DNA of 64,000 nt from Phallusia mammillata (GCA_003260075.1 QLIY01000225.1:62001-126000), one strand, 5' to 3'; counted from the stretch's first letter, positions 15,401 through 54,372 are shown. Notes: generated from the sequence alone by a model not told the origin. Numbers and translations: made by a program.

Positions 15401-18400
15401 GGCGCCGAATGCATTACGAAATCGACGGCTTGAATATCACATGGCTTTTTATGTTGTAAGATGGATCACTGAGGTGTGAAACAAACAATTCAACTTTCCT
15501 TTGGTAAACGGTTGCTAACAACAAACAAGCAAACACTTTCATGACTAGTTCATGGAATTCATGTACAAGTGTTAAAAATGCGACTTCGAGATAGAATTTC
15601 AAAAGTTGATCTCGCAAACGCAAAGTATGCGCAACATTCTGTTGTTGGTGTTTTGTGTATTCTTTGTCTTGATTTGTTCAGCCAGCTGATTATGTGACCT
15701 CGCTTATGCTACAAAGACAGTTTGTTTTTCTTTCATTTTAAACGAAAGTATTCTTACATTTTTTATCCCAAAATTGAACATTGTCTTATTGAATGAAGTT
15801 TAAAAAATAAAGGTCGTAGAAATAAACCAACATTGCTAAACTCCTCTGATTTGGTTGGTAAAACGAGCAAATAGTTGCAGCCCTACTATAAAATTTGATG
15901 CTTTAGCAAAAGCAGCTATTTCGTATAAGCACTAATATGCTATAGATTTGCAATTTCATAATCTATGTCGCATTGGTGTTGTGTGCAGAATAAGCAATAC
16001 CGGCGGAATTAACAAATATTTGGGGACCGCGTATACCAAGCCATAAGGAAACAAACTTCACGAAATGCAGTCGAACCGCTTGACTGGGTTAAGCACACAC
16101 GCTCAGACGGGCAAACACCAGCAGTAAGCAACAAACAAACTCGGGGGGGGGGGAAGCCATAAGGAAACAAACTTCACGCAACGCAGTCGAACCGCTTGAC
16201 TGGGTTAAGTACACACGCTCAGACGGGCAAACACCAGCAGTAAGCAACAAACAAACTCTGCCCGTGGGAAGAACCGGATCGCGTGAGACTTGTACTGAAC
16301 CAACGTTCGCCGCTAGACTCTGGTTTTGATTGGAGCTTGACCGCAATAGAAATCAACGATTTAAAGATAACATTAATCAGCGGGTCGGTGGCCAAAGGTA
16401 ACGTGTATGGAGCGACATGAATGAGGCGTTGACATAAACGATTGGCATCGGGGGTTTTCTTTACGTTTTGTACTAGAATGGTTGTTTTGATCGCCTGTTG
16501 GTGATGTGAGTCACTATAACAGTCATTGTTATGAGATTTTGTTCTCCATGTTGTTCCAAAATTTGTATGATTACCAAGTTCCTATTCGGTAGTAAGTATC
16601 GTGGTTTAAAATTATGAAACATTTTTAATGAAGTGAGTTTTTATGGTGGTTGCCTAAGGGCACAGGTAACACTGTAGCGACTCTGGCGTTACTTAGACGA
16701 TTCTGTTGATAAAGGGATCACCGCATTACGTAACCGAAGTGATTTAAAAAACAAACACATCATCAGTAATCGCAACTCGACGCACTGGGACGCTACTTAA
16801 ATCAATAAATCGACATTAAACTTGACGCAATTCCCATGATGCTATCCAGATCGCTTTGCCTCCCGCATGTCGCCTGTCTTGTAATACTGAAACATTTTAT
16901 GTCTTTAGGTTGGGAATCTTTTTCCCGCGAGGAAAAGTGCTAATGACCTTTGCTGAAAAGTTATCACACTTTTGGGAAAGATCCAACCATGCTGGGACAC
17001 CTGATGCGACTGAAACACTTGACATACCAGGAAGGATTATATCGGTTCCTTTAAACAACGTTACCCATCACGAAATAATGTAGAGGCTAGGTCGCCATAA
17101 ATAATGAGATCGCTACCAAGGGAAAGCTTAAACGGCAAGAGCGTCTGATGTCGCATGGCCAAGCATTAACCCAAGCGATCTTGATTTAAGTAGCCGCACC
17201 CCTCATCTTGCAGGGCAGAAAATCGTTTGAGTAAAGAGTGATCTCGTGTTTTGACTGCAATCTGACACTCGACGAATGGCCACCGGTTACCGCCGCCCTG
17301 TCATCTCACGTTATTGATAAACCGCGAGCCGAGGTCGTTGCTTTGTTGCGAAGCCGAATTGTTCAATTGTCCCGAAGGGATGTAATAACGCAAATGTACC
17401 ACTTCAAAGTTGTGTGCGGCTAGTTGGCATAATAGATTTCCGAACACTCGCTGCACAAAATTAATCAGTTCGATCTGAGTGCAAACAAACATTGGGCTTT
17501 CTAATCCCAAGTAGCGAATTTGCGTTTGTCTAGCAAATTGTGCTTGGCAAATAATTCATCTCCATACAACATAAACTTTGACAGACTGATCATTGTTCTT
17601 TAAACGAGAGGCACCAAAGTTTTAGAGCTGGTTACAGCATATATTACTTACCCCGTCTTGGTCGGGATTCAAAGTCCAAAGCAAATCACTGGTTGCCGTC
17701 TTTGTGTTGTAAAGAACATCTGAAACACACAACATTACAAATGAGGTTAAAAAAGAACGTTCAAAAAATCCTTGTATATTAATTGTGTAGAATTGCCACA
17801 ACGTGAAACTTGATTTGGATTTGTTCATGGAAACGAAGTAAGGCTGATCCAGTACATTGGCAGGTGTAAAAGAGGATTAACCAAATGAACCACAAACAAA
17901 AGAGTTGACGGCACGAGATCATTACGCACATCACAACCACCTCATCGCTTTAAGTCGCAGCAAGTATCAATGTGGTAGTGTTGTGTAATGAAGCATTTGG
18001 CATCCGGGTTGTCCCATTCACAACAAACAATAAAAACAAGTTCCGAGAGTGCAGCACTTGCTCCTTTGTAGATAATGTATTTAACGGAAAACTGCGGCGG
18101 CTATAGAATTAATGAAGTCCCCGATGTAGTCTAGCATTGTGACAAAACGGTTGTCACGGCGTGGGTAAAACCATGCTCATTATTAGTTTGACACGTCATG
18201 CTGTGATATTATGAGAGGATTACTGAATAGAATTTTCACGAAATTATATTTTCGATGCGAACAGCGGTTTACGTCTTGTCATTTCGGCTAATGTATATCG
18301 TCACAGTTCGTCACCGGACTTTTGTAAAGGCAAATGCCCAAAGCAAATACCGACAGTGATTTTTACGCAAATGCGTCACGAACGGACAATTTCGAATCGG

Positions 18401-19274
18401 ACGCAGCTAGACTCAAGGAGAAAGGCATAGTCCTGTGTGATCATAAACTCACCTGCCAGTATTTAGCAACATCGCATCACGACCAACCCGCGGTCAACAA
18501 CAATAATTCCCGCAATTTCCAGTATTTCTTTTTCAAATCAGTGATTTTGATAAGGGCCTTGGGAAAGGCACTTAGTTTAATTGGTGTTTTAACTAAACGA
18601 AGTTCTTATTTTGCCAAAAGGCGTGTGATCCCGTGGCAGAGACACGCAATTTCATAGGTTGGTGCGCTGCGTCGATCTTGTGTCAACCACAGATGGTACG
18701 AAAACAATTTACATATTATTAGCAGTTTAAGGAGTTACGATTACACGGTTTTGCTCTTCTATCCTATCGGGCCGTTTCTCGAACTTTCCCAATCGCAAGT
18801 ACCAATGATTGCACGGAAGGTTAAGTTTAAGGAGAAAATATACATTTTTAAATGCTTTGTTAGAGATTGAAAGTTTTAAACTGTTAAAAAGTGAGTTAGT
18901 TTGGGGCTTAGGGAGTGCGATTTCGTTGCTAGATTGCCCGCTTTGAAGTGACTACTGGCGCGACAATAGCCCTTGAAAACTTACGAACGCGTATAGCCCA
19001 AGCTTCGAGGCCATTCAAATCGCCCTTTTACACGCCTTGAGCATACAGCGCCGATCACCAATAACACAGCGACATTGAGCAAACAAACCTCGCGCTTATG
19101 AAAGAGTTCTAAACCGCGCAAAGCCTAATCGATTTGTGGAAGTAAAAAAAAAAATTCTACCGCGGTTGCTGGAGAAGGTCAAGACAAAAAGTAAAACTAC
19201 TTACGGGTATCAGCATGAACTTGACTTGCCAGCAGGTTCAATGACCAAAGAAGAAGCAGGTAAAACAGATACAT
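35..19274 (-). CDS. Eph receptor tyrosine kinase, 5' part (local name Eph-A), kinase outside window
   Basis: Fourteen coding exons were reconstructed on the minus strand: 19205-19274, 17652-17719, 14515-14627, 13549-13791, 13287-13483, 13103-13207, 8740-8895, 3123-3231, 2333-2480, 1353-1434, 997-1160, 759-885, 247-465 and 35-148. All have AG/GT borders and phases that join without a frame break, giving 638 codons plus one base, so the gene continues off the left edge. Order of parts: signal peptide, ephrin ligand-binding domain, cysteine-rich region, two fibronectin III domains, transmembrane helix, juxtamembrane segment with KTYVDYRDPHKGV, and the start of the kinase glycine loop (VIGRG). 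Eph receptors sit in the plasma membrane, bind ephrins on neighbouring cells and signal by tyrosine phosphorylation. The start is the ATG at 19274, because it opens a hydrophobic leader that splices in frame into the ligand-binding domain. Exon sizes match the neighbouring Eph gene at 23095-49658, which supports tandem duplication. The exon 13 donor could be 3 bases earlier (250). Confidence 0.93.
759..3231 (-). CDS. Eph-A exons 8-12: two fibronectin type III domains
   Basis: Exon 8 (3123-3231) starts PPSKPQNVTYVVDKCSVSLR and is the first strand set of FN3-1. Exon 9 (2333-2480) has CQQCKSQKRDCVPCP, matching the Eph CxxC segment inside FN3-1, and ends in LDPFSYYVIT. Exon 10 (1353-1434) closes FN3-1 with VTSLNGVTSESS. 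Exon 11 (997-1160) opens FN3-2 with PSVVNNLVLV and WAPPTKPNGLILDYEV. Exon 12 (759-885) closes it with YVVKIRARTSAGFGQFS. Exons 8, 10 and 12 (109, 82 and 127 nt) have exactly the same lengths as in Eph-B. Confidence 0.92.
3232..8739. other. Eph-A intron 7, 5.5 kb
   Basis: Non-coding between exons 7 and 8. Open frames here (such as the 168-codon one at 3944-4450) show no domain, no splice logic and low-complexity-free but unrecognisable peptides. No RNA gene or complete mobile element was recognised. Confidence 0.7.
8740..13207 (-). CDS. Eph-A exons 6-7: cysteine-rich (sushi/EGF-like) region
   Basis: Exon 6 (13103-13207) encodes YRCNSNGDW and CQCRAGYEP. Exon 7 (8740-8895) encodes ACPVGYYKSAAGNHPCSPCP, then FCVCKHGYFRAP. 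These fit the Eph pattern of a short sushi-like module followed by an EGF-like module (C..G.Y....C..CP, then C.C...YFR). Exon 6 has the same length (105 nt) as its Eph-B counterpart; exon 7 is 33 nt shorter, a whole number of codons. Exon 7 lies alone between introns of about 4.2 and 5.5 kb. It was identified from its cysteine spacing and phase-1 borders. Confidence 0.88.
8896..13102. other. Eph-A intron 6, 4.2 kb
   Basis: Between exons 6 and 7. Overlapping open frames of 60-116 codons around 10.4-11.1 kb were read on both strands and match nothing recognisable. Nothing else supported. Confidence 0.7.
13287..19274 (-). CDS. Eph-A exons 1-5: signal peptide and ephrin-binding domain
   Basis: Exon 1 (19205-19274) encodes a leader beginning MYLFYLLLLWSLNLLASQ. 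Exon 2 (17652-17719) gives VLYNTKTATSDLLW, the first strand of the Eph ligand-binding domain. Exon 3 (14515-14627) starts WEELSGLD and contains IRYHQVCN, matching the family pattern WEEISG...YQVCN. Exon 4 (13549-13791) contains the cysteine-bracketed RETFTLFYY and TFPPWRENPYIKIDTVAA, the family ETFNL and DTIAA blocks. Exon 5 (13287-13483) contains GLYIAAQDQGAC and VKLYYNFCP, matching the family GFYLAFQDxGAC. In known Eph receptors this jelly-roll domain makes the high-affinity ephrin contact. The introns around exon 3 are about 0.7 to 3 kb. Confidence 0.93.
14628..17651. other. Eph-A intron 2, 3.0 kb
   Basis: Holds the 11-G join with its 105-bp duplicate (16038-16258). No other feature was recognised. 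Confidence 0.7.
16038..16258. repeat. Tandem 105-bp duplicate around an 11-G run
   Basis: Sequence 16038-16142 restarts at 16154 after G at 16143-16153, with a few substitutions. This is the pattern seen at other poly-G joins in the window: an unmerged contig overlap within an Eph-A intron. Confidence 0.8.
17720..19204. other. Eph-A intron 1, 1.5 kb
   Basis: Between the signal-peptide exon and the first ligand-binding exon. First introns often carry enhancers, but no site could be supported by eye. Confidence 0.65.
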
Positions 19275-22200
19275 TGTTCTCCGAACTGAGTCACAGACTT
19301 TGAAAAGTCAAACGACTTCTTGCGAAAATTTCCTCTGGATTTCTTGTTTTGTAAAGTAAATCCGTTTAAATCCGACGTACAGACAGCCTTGGAAGCAACA
19401 ACCTGATATTTCTTTTAAAAAACGCTTGACTAAACGACTGTCTGAAAAAAATTAAGTTACTTCAAATAAATTGGGTATGTAGTATGTACTAATTTATCAT
19501 AAGCAAGTTTAATGAATGCTTTGAATCAAAGCCAATGTAGCTGTCTTTCTGTCTAGGCTGTCGAATTGCGAAACCAGCAAAACCTTGGGATTTCGGCCAT
19601 AACTAAAAATTCTCGACTACAACTGGCACCTTCTCTGCCAGACACTGGTTGTTACGACATAATGAAAACCGCTCTCTATAACGGAGATAAGTGCGAGCAA
19701 TGCTTGGCTCCGACGAGCCTTTTTTCTTTTACTCTTCGAAGCCTTTTTCGTAAGTCGTAACGACTGAATTTTGTTCGCGTACATTTTCGATGATGTGTAT
19801 GTGCACGATGTGTTGAAACCCCAATATCACTTAACCTACTAACTTTGTAAGGGATGTTTGTTTAGATGTTTTCGACTTTTTTACAAGTGCAAAACTTACT
19901 TTTGGAAAAAAAATGTGCCAATCTAGCAAATATTTTTTAATTGGAATGTTAATGAAACTTGCGTTCATTGATAATTTCAGGACATTTTGCAACACCGATA
20001 ACAATTTAAGACCACATTTTCTTATAAAATAGGGACATTGGAAACAATTGTTTATTAATTTTTTTTATTGAAAACTATTGATATCAAAAATTTTAGTTGC
20101 CCCTGTAGAATGAATTTAGCTACCCGTAAAAAATGTAAAATTTTATTCAGTTTGATGTGCGACGACAAATCGTCAACTCTCGTAGACATGTCATGCATTT
20201 GCATTGCGGATTACAGCTAAGCAAACACAGACCAAGTCACGTAAACGCTAGAATTCACACTTTCACTATCAAAGGAAGATTCGCGATGGAGATTGACAGC
20301 CACAAGCGTGGGCTCACAGCAGCAGTTAGTTCAAGCCCAGTTATTGGTTTGTTCAGTTGTCACGCCTGCTGGGTAATTAGTCGGGCACCTTGCTGCTGGT
20401 CATGACCTTTACCGCTGGTCTTGTCCATTATGTATTTCTTCTGTAAACATTTGTGAACAAGTGACGACCTCGTTTCGTTGTGTTCACCCGTGTTGAATTT
20501 TCCCAGTACTTTGTAAAGACGTTGTACAGGTGGGCTTTATTACTGCAGACTTGCTGTAATGCACGTGTCTGCAAAAAGCGCTTTGCTGCCATCTAGCAGT
20601 GAAGCTGTCGTCACTGAAACTCGAGGTTTCGCGAAACTTGCAAGAAAAACAATGCTTTCGACAAAACATTATTTGGCAAATGTAATACTTTCATTTTTTA
20701 TTATAGTCAATAAAACAAAGTTTGATTTTGAAATTGATTAAACATTGCCCATTACGACCGGCGACCGCTTTCAAAATAAAGCTTTGCGTGTTTAATTATA
20801 ACTTCGCAAAACAATAGCTTTTACAGCGGGACAGTCAATGGCTGCAATATTGCTATAGGTCGTAACCCATATTTTCAATCAACTTGGGTCATAAACAACA
20901 AGCCAACCCAACTTACGTAAATATTTCAACAAGATTTGGCACCTGTGTTTGCACTATATTCGACGCAACATTTAAGGAGCTACTATTAATCGGATTTGGC
21001 AAGGATTTTTAATTCTCGTGACTACGCGTATGACATACTTGCCGGCTGCCGCAATTCGTCCTCCAATTAAACTTGCAAGAAGGTTTGCTGCATGTAACAA
21101 AAATGATATGAATCATTTAATTTTCACAAAATATCAGATAATGATTGTCTTGTTTTAGTGAAATCAAGGAAATAGCGTTTTCAAAATAAACATATCGTCG
21201 ACACATTTTTGAGAGAAAAATTTAGTGTCCAATTAAAACAAGGCAAATTAATTGAAACATATCATGGAAAATTAATTTTGTTTGTAATTACTACGCTGTT
21301 TTGTGGAAATAAAGTCAGTACATTCTTTACTATTCACTGCATTATCTGCAGAAACTGAAAGCAACAACAACAACATGTTTATGACCAAGTTTCTCCACAA
21401 ACGCACAGACAAAATTGCACAAACAAAATGCCGTGAAGATTTACTTCAGAATCAATACACATGTGAATCACAATGCGGTATATACAGAACTAAGTTATCA
21501 TGCACAAATCGACAATAAAAACCATTGTCTTAAATCACAAAAGATAAAATGCATTTGGAAAACAAATTTGATTTCATCAGAACAGCTGCAATAAATCCTT
21601 TTGAAAATAAATATCTGTTGTGTTGCTTTGGTGTTGAAAATTGGTAAATCGAATAGAATTTGCAAACTAATTTGGGCGTATGTTGTTACTTGACATTATG
21701 GCTGTAATAGTCTCCTATGAAACAAATTCCTGTATTGTAATATTGTTTATTGAAACTTTGTTTTCGCCGAAATCTTAAAGTCGATTGCTCACTGTGAAAC
21801 GGATTCCCGAAAAACATTTAGTTGTGAAAGTTTATGTTTACTTAACAGTTTTATGTTTGGGCACTATTGTTCTCTAACCAAACTGTCTGCAACAGTTTGT
21901 AAGCAGATCACCCCTGTTTGTTTAACAACACAGTTTCGACTTGTTGGTCCTCACCATCGAACACACCTGCTAATTGCTAAGGAAACATCGTCGCAAAACA
22001 CAGAAAGGCGGGCTTGACTGCGTCTAGCGTAATTTGCTATTGTCTGTCAAGTCTTCCCTGAAAGCGTAATAGCCGTAAAATTGTGGCTACTTAAAAGTGG
22101 TTGAACAGATTGACAGTAATTCGTAACAAAAACTTTTAATGCAACAAAAAGAAACAAAGCAGATAGGCGCCGCAAAAATGGCGAAAAATAAATAAACATA

Positions 22201-23094
22201 TTCAAACGCAATGAATAATGACGATCAGTAAAGGAAAAGAGAAAAATAAAGAAGACGTAAATGCTGGTGTTGTTTCAACATAACAAAGCTTTTCGGCGTG
22301 GTGATCCAACAGGAATAACAAAATTTTCTAAATTAACAACTAATGAAAAAATGTATGTGTGTAAATGGAAGCAATAACTGGTGCAATAAAACTTTAGACA
22401 ATGGCTGCTTTTGTGCAATAAAATATTTCTTTGCCTAAAATCACTACAAAACTTACCCAATATTTTATGTAATATAGTACGCATAAAATGATGACGCGGG
22501 CAGTGGAAAATATGCGACGTATGGGTTAGGGGTTTTAATATTGTCATATGCTATAGGAGTGTTACATGCATGGTTTACTTCGTATCTTGGGCTGACTCTT
22601 ATTATCGACATGTTTAATGTATTAACCCACTCAATCCCTGGTAATATCCTAATGCACGGAATATGGAAATGAAAGGAACATTTAGCGGAAGACAAATGAA
22701 CTTCATTTGGAAACGACAATGACTTCCCGCACGAACAACCACAACTTTTCTCGGAAGTCTAACGGGTGCGTCATCCTTGGTATGACGGCACGGCGATGTG
22801 CTGGTAGCATTTAGGCCGGGATGCTGATTGGACTATAAAAACAACAACAGAGATATTAGGTTTAAGAGATTTATTTTAGATTAACAGGAAATTAGATGAG
22901 TAAACTAAATGTAACAATTTGACGCCGTATGTGACGATTATATGAAGCATTAGGTTTAATTTCGAGTCAAAATTTCTAAAGTTGTTTATACGGTAACGAA
23001 ATATATACATACTGTCCTTGCTTTAACAAAAACCACTAAACGCGAAAAAAAATTGTAAATTTTTACTTAAAGCCTAAAGTAATCTTGTTTCAAT
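19275..23094. other. Intergenic region between the two Eph genes, 3.8 kb
   Basis: Upstream of Eph-A and downstream of Eph-B. It must contain the Eph-A promoter and 5' UTR and the Eph-B 3' UTR. Very AT-rich between 19.8 and 22.3 kb. I searched both strands for a missing SAM exon of Eph-B and saw none. Confidence 0.65.
22870..22875 (-). terminator. Possible polyadenylation signal for Eph-B
   Basis: The minus strand reads AATAAA about 220 bases after the Eph-B stop codon (23095-23097). Position and sequence fit a poly(A) signal; AT-rich sequence makes chance matches common. Confidence 0.4.
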
Positions 23095-49658
<26,564 letters not shown>

Positions 49659-51464
49659 GGCACACTGATGAAATATGATTGTCTCAATAATCCACGTTCT
49701 GGGCAACAATAACGTTGCTCAAAATGTATCCACAGTCTCTTTGTTACAGTAAAATCCGCCTAATCTGGAACACAAACTTGTACCAGTAACGTATTATAAC
49801 ATTATTCTTAGAACAGGTTTTGTTAATCAACAATGGCCAATAGCCAAAGCGTTGCATTGTTTACAATATGAGTAACGCCTAGTTCACAGGAAATACTGAA
49901 TGATATGGGTCGACATTCAGCGTCAAATGTATCATTCTGACTGCACAGTGTCATATACTGCCATTGACAAATCTGGCTACGGAAACTACTTCATAGCTAT
50001 GATAAGCTACACGAAATCTCCACAGCGTACATTGAGTCCCTCTGTTTTGCAAACCTTCCCTCAACTACTCCGGCCTGCTTCTACAAAACACGCTCTTGTC
50101 TGGCGCGGCAATCTTGCCAAAGGGAAAAAAATCTCTGCCACGCGCCTGTTCAGTAAAGCGTGACTGCAGTTCTTTTTTGTTGAACAGTGCTATCTAACGG
50201 AAGTAATAATTTGTAATCTTAACCTCATGTATAAATATGACTTCATTTTGCATGTCGCTGATTGGCTGTAAGTTTCTGATTGTCCTACTCATTCTTGCCA
50301 ATTCCAGTGTAGCAAAATAATACAATGAGCACAATATTAACTATTACTGAAGTATGTGGAAGGTTGGCAAACGATTTTTAACGGAAGTGGGATTTACATA
50401 AACAAACCTCATCAGATGTAACAACAGATACAGGGAAGATATTACATAATGGCTTTTTGACACATCCAGTAACAGGGCACGCACCCCCTCTTGCCCCCCG
50501 CTGCGGACGCCCATGAGTGTTAATGTATAAAAATATTTTAATTTAAATGTCTCATTACTGTGCATGAAACAGCGTCCTACTTGTTCAGATGACCTTCAGC
50601 TTCCGAAGAAATAACGGTTCCAAAATGATAGTGAACATGTTTATCGCCTATATACGTCATCACCTTTTTCATCACTATACATTGTTTGCTTGTTGGTCAC
50701 ACCTTTATTGGTCCTTGTCTTGCAGTTTGTTAGCATTGGTCTTTGCTGAGCAACTTCTCCATTGTTTCGATTGGCACTAGTTGGTTTCGCCGACGAATAT
50801 AGTTTAATATTTAACTTGTAAATTCAAAGTTGCTTTTAATGTTTTTTTCTCTCTATTGGACGGAAAATAAGGATGTCTTTCATAAGCAGGCGAAATTAAT
50901 AATTTTGTTTCAAAAAATATATTTTTCTGATAATCTGCCGCTGTTTCCGAGTAATTTTATATTATTTTGGAAAATTTGATGTTGCGAAGAAGACAGATTC
51001 GTCGGTCACCCCGAAGCTAAGGCTAATTCGTGTAGTCTGTGATGACATTTTCACTTGACCTTAAACCGACTTTGATGGGCAAACGTGCACAGGTGGTGAA
51101 TTAGTGCCAGCAGTTCATAGCTACATGAAATTCATGCAATGAAGAGTTTAAAGAGATATAAGTTTTAGCTTTGATTTAAANATTAGTGCCAGCAGTTCAT
51201 AGCTACATGAAATTCATGCAATGAAGAGTTTAAAGAGAAATAAGTTTTAGCTTTGATTTAAAGGAATTGCATTTTTTGGTTTGCTTTATAGGTCTTGAAA
51301 CTATATGGAAAGATTTGACATCTAGGCAGTTTATAAGCCAAAGATTCGTATTTTTTAGTTTAAATGAATTTCGGGCTTACATAACAACAAATTTACGTTG
51401 GTTGTGATTTCTAAAAATCAAAAATAAATGTGACAAAATAAGCGCAAATGTAGCTAATGTTCGA
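49659..51464. other. Intergenic region between divergent Eph-B and NXPE
   Basis: Upstream of Eph-B on one side, and leading to the decayed gene fragment (51465) and the NXPE gene on the other. The N join and its duplicate (51100-51262) lie here. It likely contains the Eph-B promoter; no TATA box or other site could be assigned. Confidence 0.6.
51100..51262. repeat. 81-bp duplicate around a single N
   Basis: Bases 51100-51180 recur at 51182-51262 with one visible change, separated by N at 51181. It lies upstream of the NXPE gene and marks a contig join of the N type. Confidence 0.85.
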
Positions 51465-51640
51465 ATTACGTTGCGGAAACAGTGGCTGTGAATATCTGAG
51501 CTGTACACAGGCCTCGCAGGTTTTGTATTTAGTATCGGTTTAGTGTTTGTTTTACAGCACAAATTAACTGCAGGGAGCAGTTTACTATCGGTTGGGTTAG
51601 AGATGGTTTTCCATGAACCGACTCCGTTGTTTTGAATGTG
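51465..51640 (+). pseudogene. Decayed 5' fragment of the nucleotidyltransferase-TPR gene
   Basis: This stretch aligns by eye with 55293-55475, the upstream region and first codons of the gene at 55438. Shared blocks include ttacgttgcggaaacagt, tgtacacagg, aggttttgt and agatggtt.tcca..aaccga followed by ttttgaatg. The matching ATG is at 51603, but a one-base indel brings an in-frame TGA about ten codons later. No further coding homology continues to the right. The NXPE gene lies between this remnant and the intact gene. Confidence 0.65.
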
Positions 51641-51969
51641 TTATGATAACAGTTAAAATCAGGTTTTCCGGCTTCTGTTTTATTTGATTAAAATTATTGG
51701 AACTAAATGAAACACACATTTTGTGTGTGTGTTTATTCAGTTAGACTTACCATTTGAAGCAGCCTGAAAATGGTGTTTATACTGTATGTTGCATTAAACT
51801 ATACCTCGGCTATAGTGAAGGAAAACAATATTTTTATTTTGTTTGTTTCGTGAGATAAGGATGCTTAAAGAAATCATACAAAAAGTACAGACTGACTTAG
51901 CAGCAGTTTTTGCAGTAAACCTTAACGGTGGTTGTTACTTGTTATTTTGTTTCAGGAAAAGAAATCAAA

Positions 51970-54372
51970 ATGAGAGTTCGAATAATTTTCATGCGTTTCG
52001 TGACTCTTTTCACTGCAATGATGCTTCTATCAACCATATACTGGAAGTACACGAATGTGATTAAATCCAAATATTTCACCGGTTGGACTAGCAGTGGCAA
52101 TAAGATGCCTGACGTTCAACGAAAAAATATTTTTGGAAGTTATAAATGGAGGAAATACTTGCCTGGGATTCAGCAATTTCTACACAACATTGAATCCGGG
52201 AAAATTAAAATGAATTTACCAATAACTACGTCAACAGACCCACGTCATGTCCTGGTCACTGTGGACAAAAGCACATGTACTGTCGGTGAAACAGTGACAG
52301 GTGAAATCCAAGCCAGAGATTACAATGGTAATGACAAAATGTATGGTGGTGACTACTTTAGAGCAAGGTATACAGAACGTTTTTGAAACCTAAACCGTTG
52401 ACCCATTATTTGTTTAAAAGTCATTCAAGACGTAATACATTTTGCAAAATCTGTTTGTACACCTTTATTACGCAAAAGGTCAACCCTGAAAACACAATAA
52501 AGACCTGTTCAAATAAATCATAAGGGGTTTAAGTTGATTTTCTAATTTTCGCAGATTGATGAGAAATAATTCGAATGTGCAAGATGGAATATATGTTGAC
52601 ATTTTGGACCACGCCAATGGGAAATACACTTGGAGTACTGTTATGCCGTGGCCCGGTCTCTGTAAACTTGATGTAGAGCTTGTACATCCTAGCGAGGCTG
52701 TGGTTGACCTTGCGTTGAGAACAAATTCCAGATCTGCTGATATCGTCAGGTTTCTGGGTACTTATCCTTCAGGGAGCAAAGTGGAATGTGACGTGCATCT
52801 AAGGTATTGAATGCTACAGATTTTCGGATCAAAGAAGTTTGACACAATTTATAACTAAGTCAACAAAAGAAAATTCAAGACAAACAACTGTTTACGTGAG
52901 GTTTATAATTTAAAAGTAAATCTCGATTTGTCTCATTTACCAGATGTTTGATGCTTTGAAATTAAAAAACTCTGTAAAATACGAATTTGCTTTGTTACGT
53001 TTCGCCGGTGGTCAACAGTTTTAACGAGGTATAAACTAAAAAAAATTGAATCAAAAGTAACAAGAGCGAAAATATACGGCAGTAATAAAACGAAAACTAA
53101 AGAAATGGACTAATGCAAAAACCAAACAAAAGTTGTAAGAGCGGTTAAGAAAATATAATGATAATGTGTGAAATAAAAGTGAACAACAAACAAGTACCAT
53201 TGTAAGAATGCAGAAAGATTTTTTTTAAAATGCCTTTAATTTTGCGTGTTATCTGTTGCTTAAAACGGATTGCATAATGTCATAATTGTTCCTGTAAAAA
53301 ATCTGTTTTAAACTGCTTTGTTTTGTTTAGCGACAGTGTTTCCGATGTGTGCGAATTTTCAAACCCACACGTTGGCGCGTCATGGCAGTGTCGCAAACTC
53401 ATCAACGAGACTTGCCCGACAAACTTAGTTTGGTCGAAAAGGATAACAATACCATCAAGATTTCCAGCCCGTAAAGAACTATACAATACAAAGATTAACC
53501 GAGAAATGCCAATTCAAAGTCAATTCATCTTCGCCAGCAAACAAACAGACAATTCTTCCCCGGATCGACCGCCGTGTAAAAAACTTATTCGAAAAGCGGC
53601 AAGCAATCTTCCAAGCGGTTATTACTTGGATGGAAAATGGAAGTTCCTGCGATGTAACATGGCATATCACAATTTGACCAACGCAATGGATTGTCTGGCC
53701 AACCGAACAATCTACTTAATTGGAGATTCCACAATGAGACAGTGGTATTCATATCTAGTCGCTGAAATGAAACTTACAGACACTGGACCTGATAATTCGG
53801 TTGCCTGGTCACAACCACGCAAAGGTCGACACGACAAAAATAACATTACAATTTATTACAAAGCTCATGGTTTGCCATTGCACAATCCCGGTCCTCCAGG
53901 TAGCAAGCCGTATATAGTNTACAATTTATTACAAAGCTCATGGTTTGCCATTGCACAATCCCGGTCCACCAGGTAGCAAGCCATATATAGTCGACACTTT
54001 GGATGCAATGCCTTCTTCAGGTGATTTTTTGGTAGTGTTGAATATTGGTGCCCACTTTGCCCTCTATGATCCATCGGGTTTTATTCAACGGCTTGTTGCC
54101 ATAAAGGATGCAGTCAAGCATCTATAGGACAGAAATTCGGGGGTGCGGTTTTTCCTGCGAACAGGATTAGGTTTAAACGTTTAATGACGTTTTTGCCAAG
54201 TGAATGGTATTTGTATCGGTTTGACCAGATTATGCGCGAAATGTTTGCCGATATTTCGTATGTAACGTTTATAGACACATGGGAAATTACCACCATAAGA
54301 ACTCAGGAAGACATTCATTCGAAAGAGATTATCGCCGAGTTTCTGTCTCTTCTATTGTCCCATTTGTGTTGA
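51970..54372 (+). pseudogene. NXPE-family PC-esterase-like gene, disrupted near the 3' end
   Basis: Three exons: 51970-52367, 52555-52803 and 53331-54372, with AG/GT borders and consistent phase. The N-terminus has a short basic stretch then a hydrophobic anchor (residues about 8-24), as in a type II Golgi or secretory protein. The middle carries the neurexophilin-like segment. Exon 3 holds YLIGDSTMRQWYSYL, the catalytic Gly-Asp-Ser block of the PC-esterase domain, and near the end IDTWEITT...EDIHS, the position of the partner Asp and His, closing with LSHLC as NXPE proteins do. After removing a 73-base repeat at the N join (53919) the length would be near 540 codons, normal for NXPE. Two breaks remain: an in-frame TAG at 54125-54127 and a frame change between about 54165 and 54183, so the catalytic C-terminus is out of frame. 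This could be a true pseudogene or sequencing errors in one haplotype. The substrate is unknown. Confidence 0.8.
53847..53991 (+). repeat. 72-bp duplicate around a single N inside NXPE exon 3
   Basis: Bases 53847-53918 recur at 53920-53991 around N 53919. The 73-base offset shifts the frame, but removing one copy restores a continuous frame up to the TAG at 54125. Confidence 0.88.
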
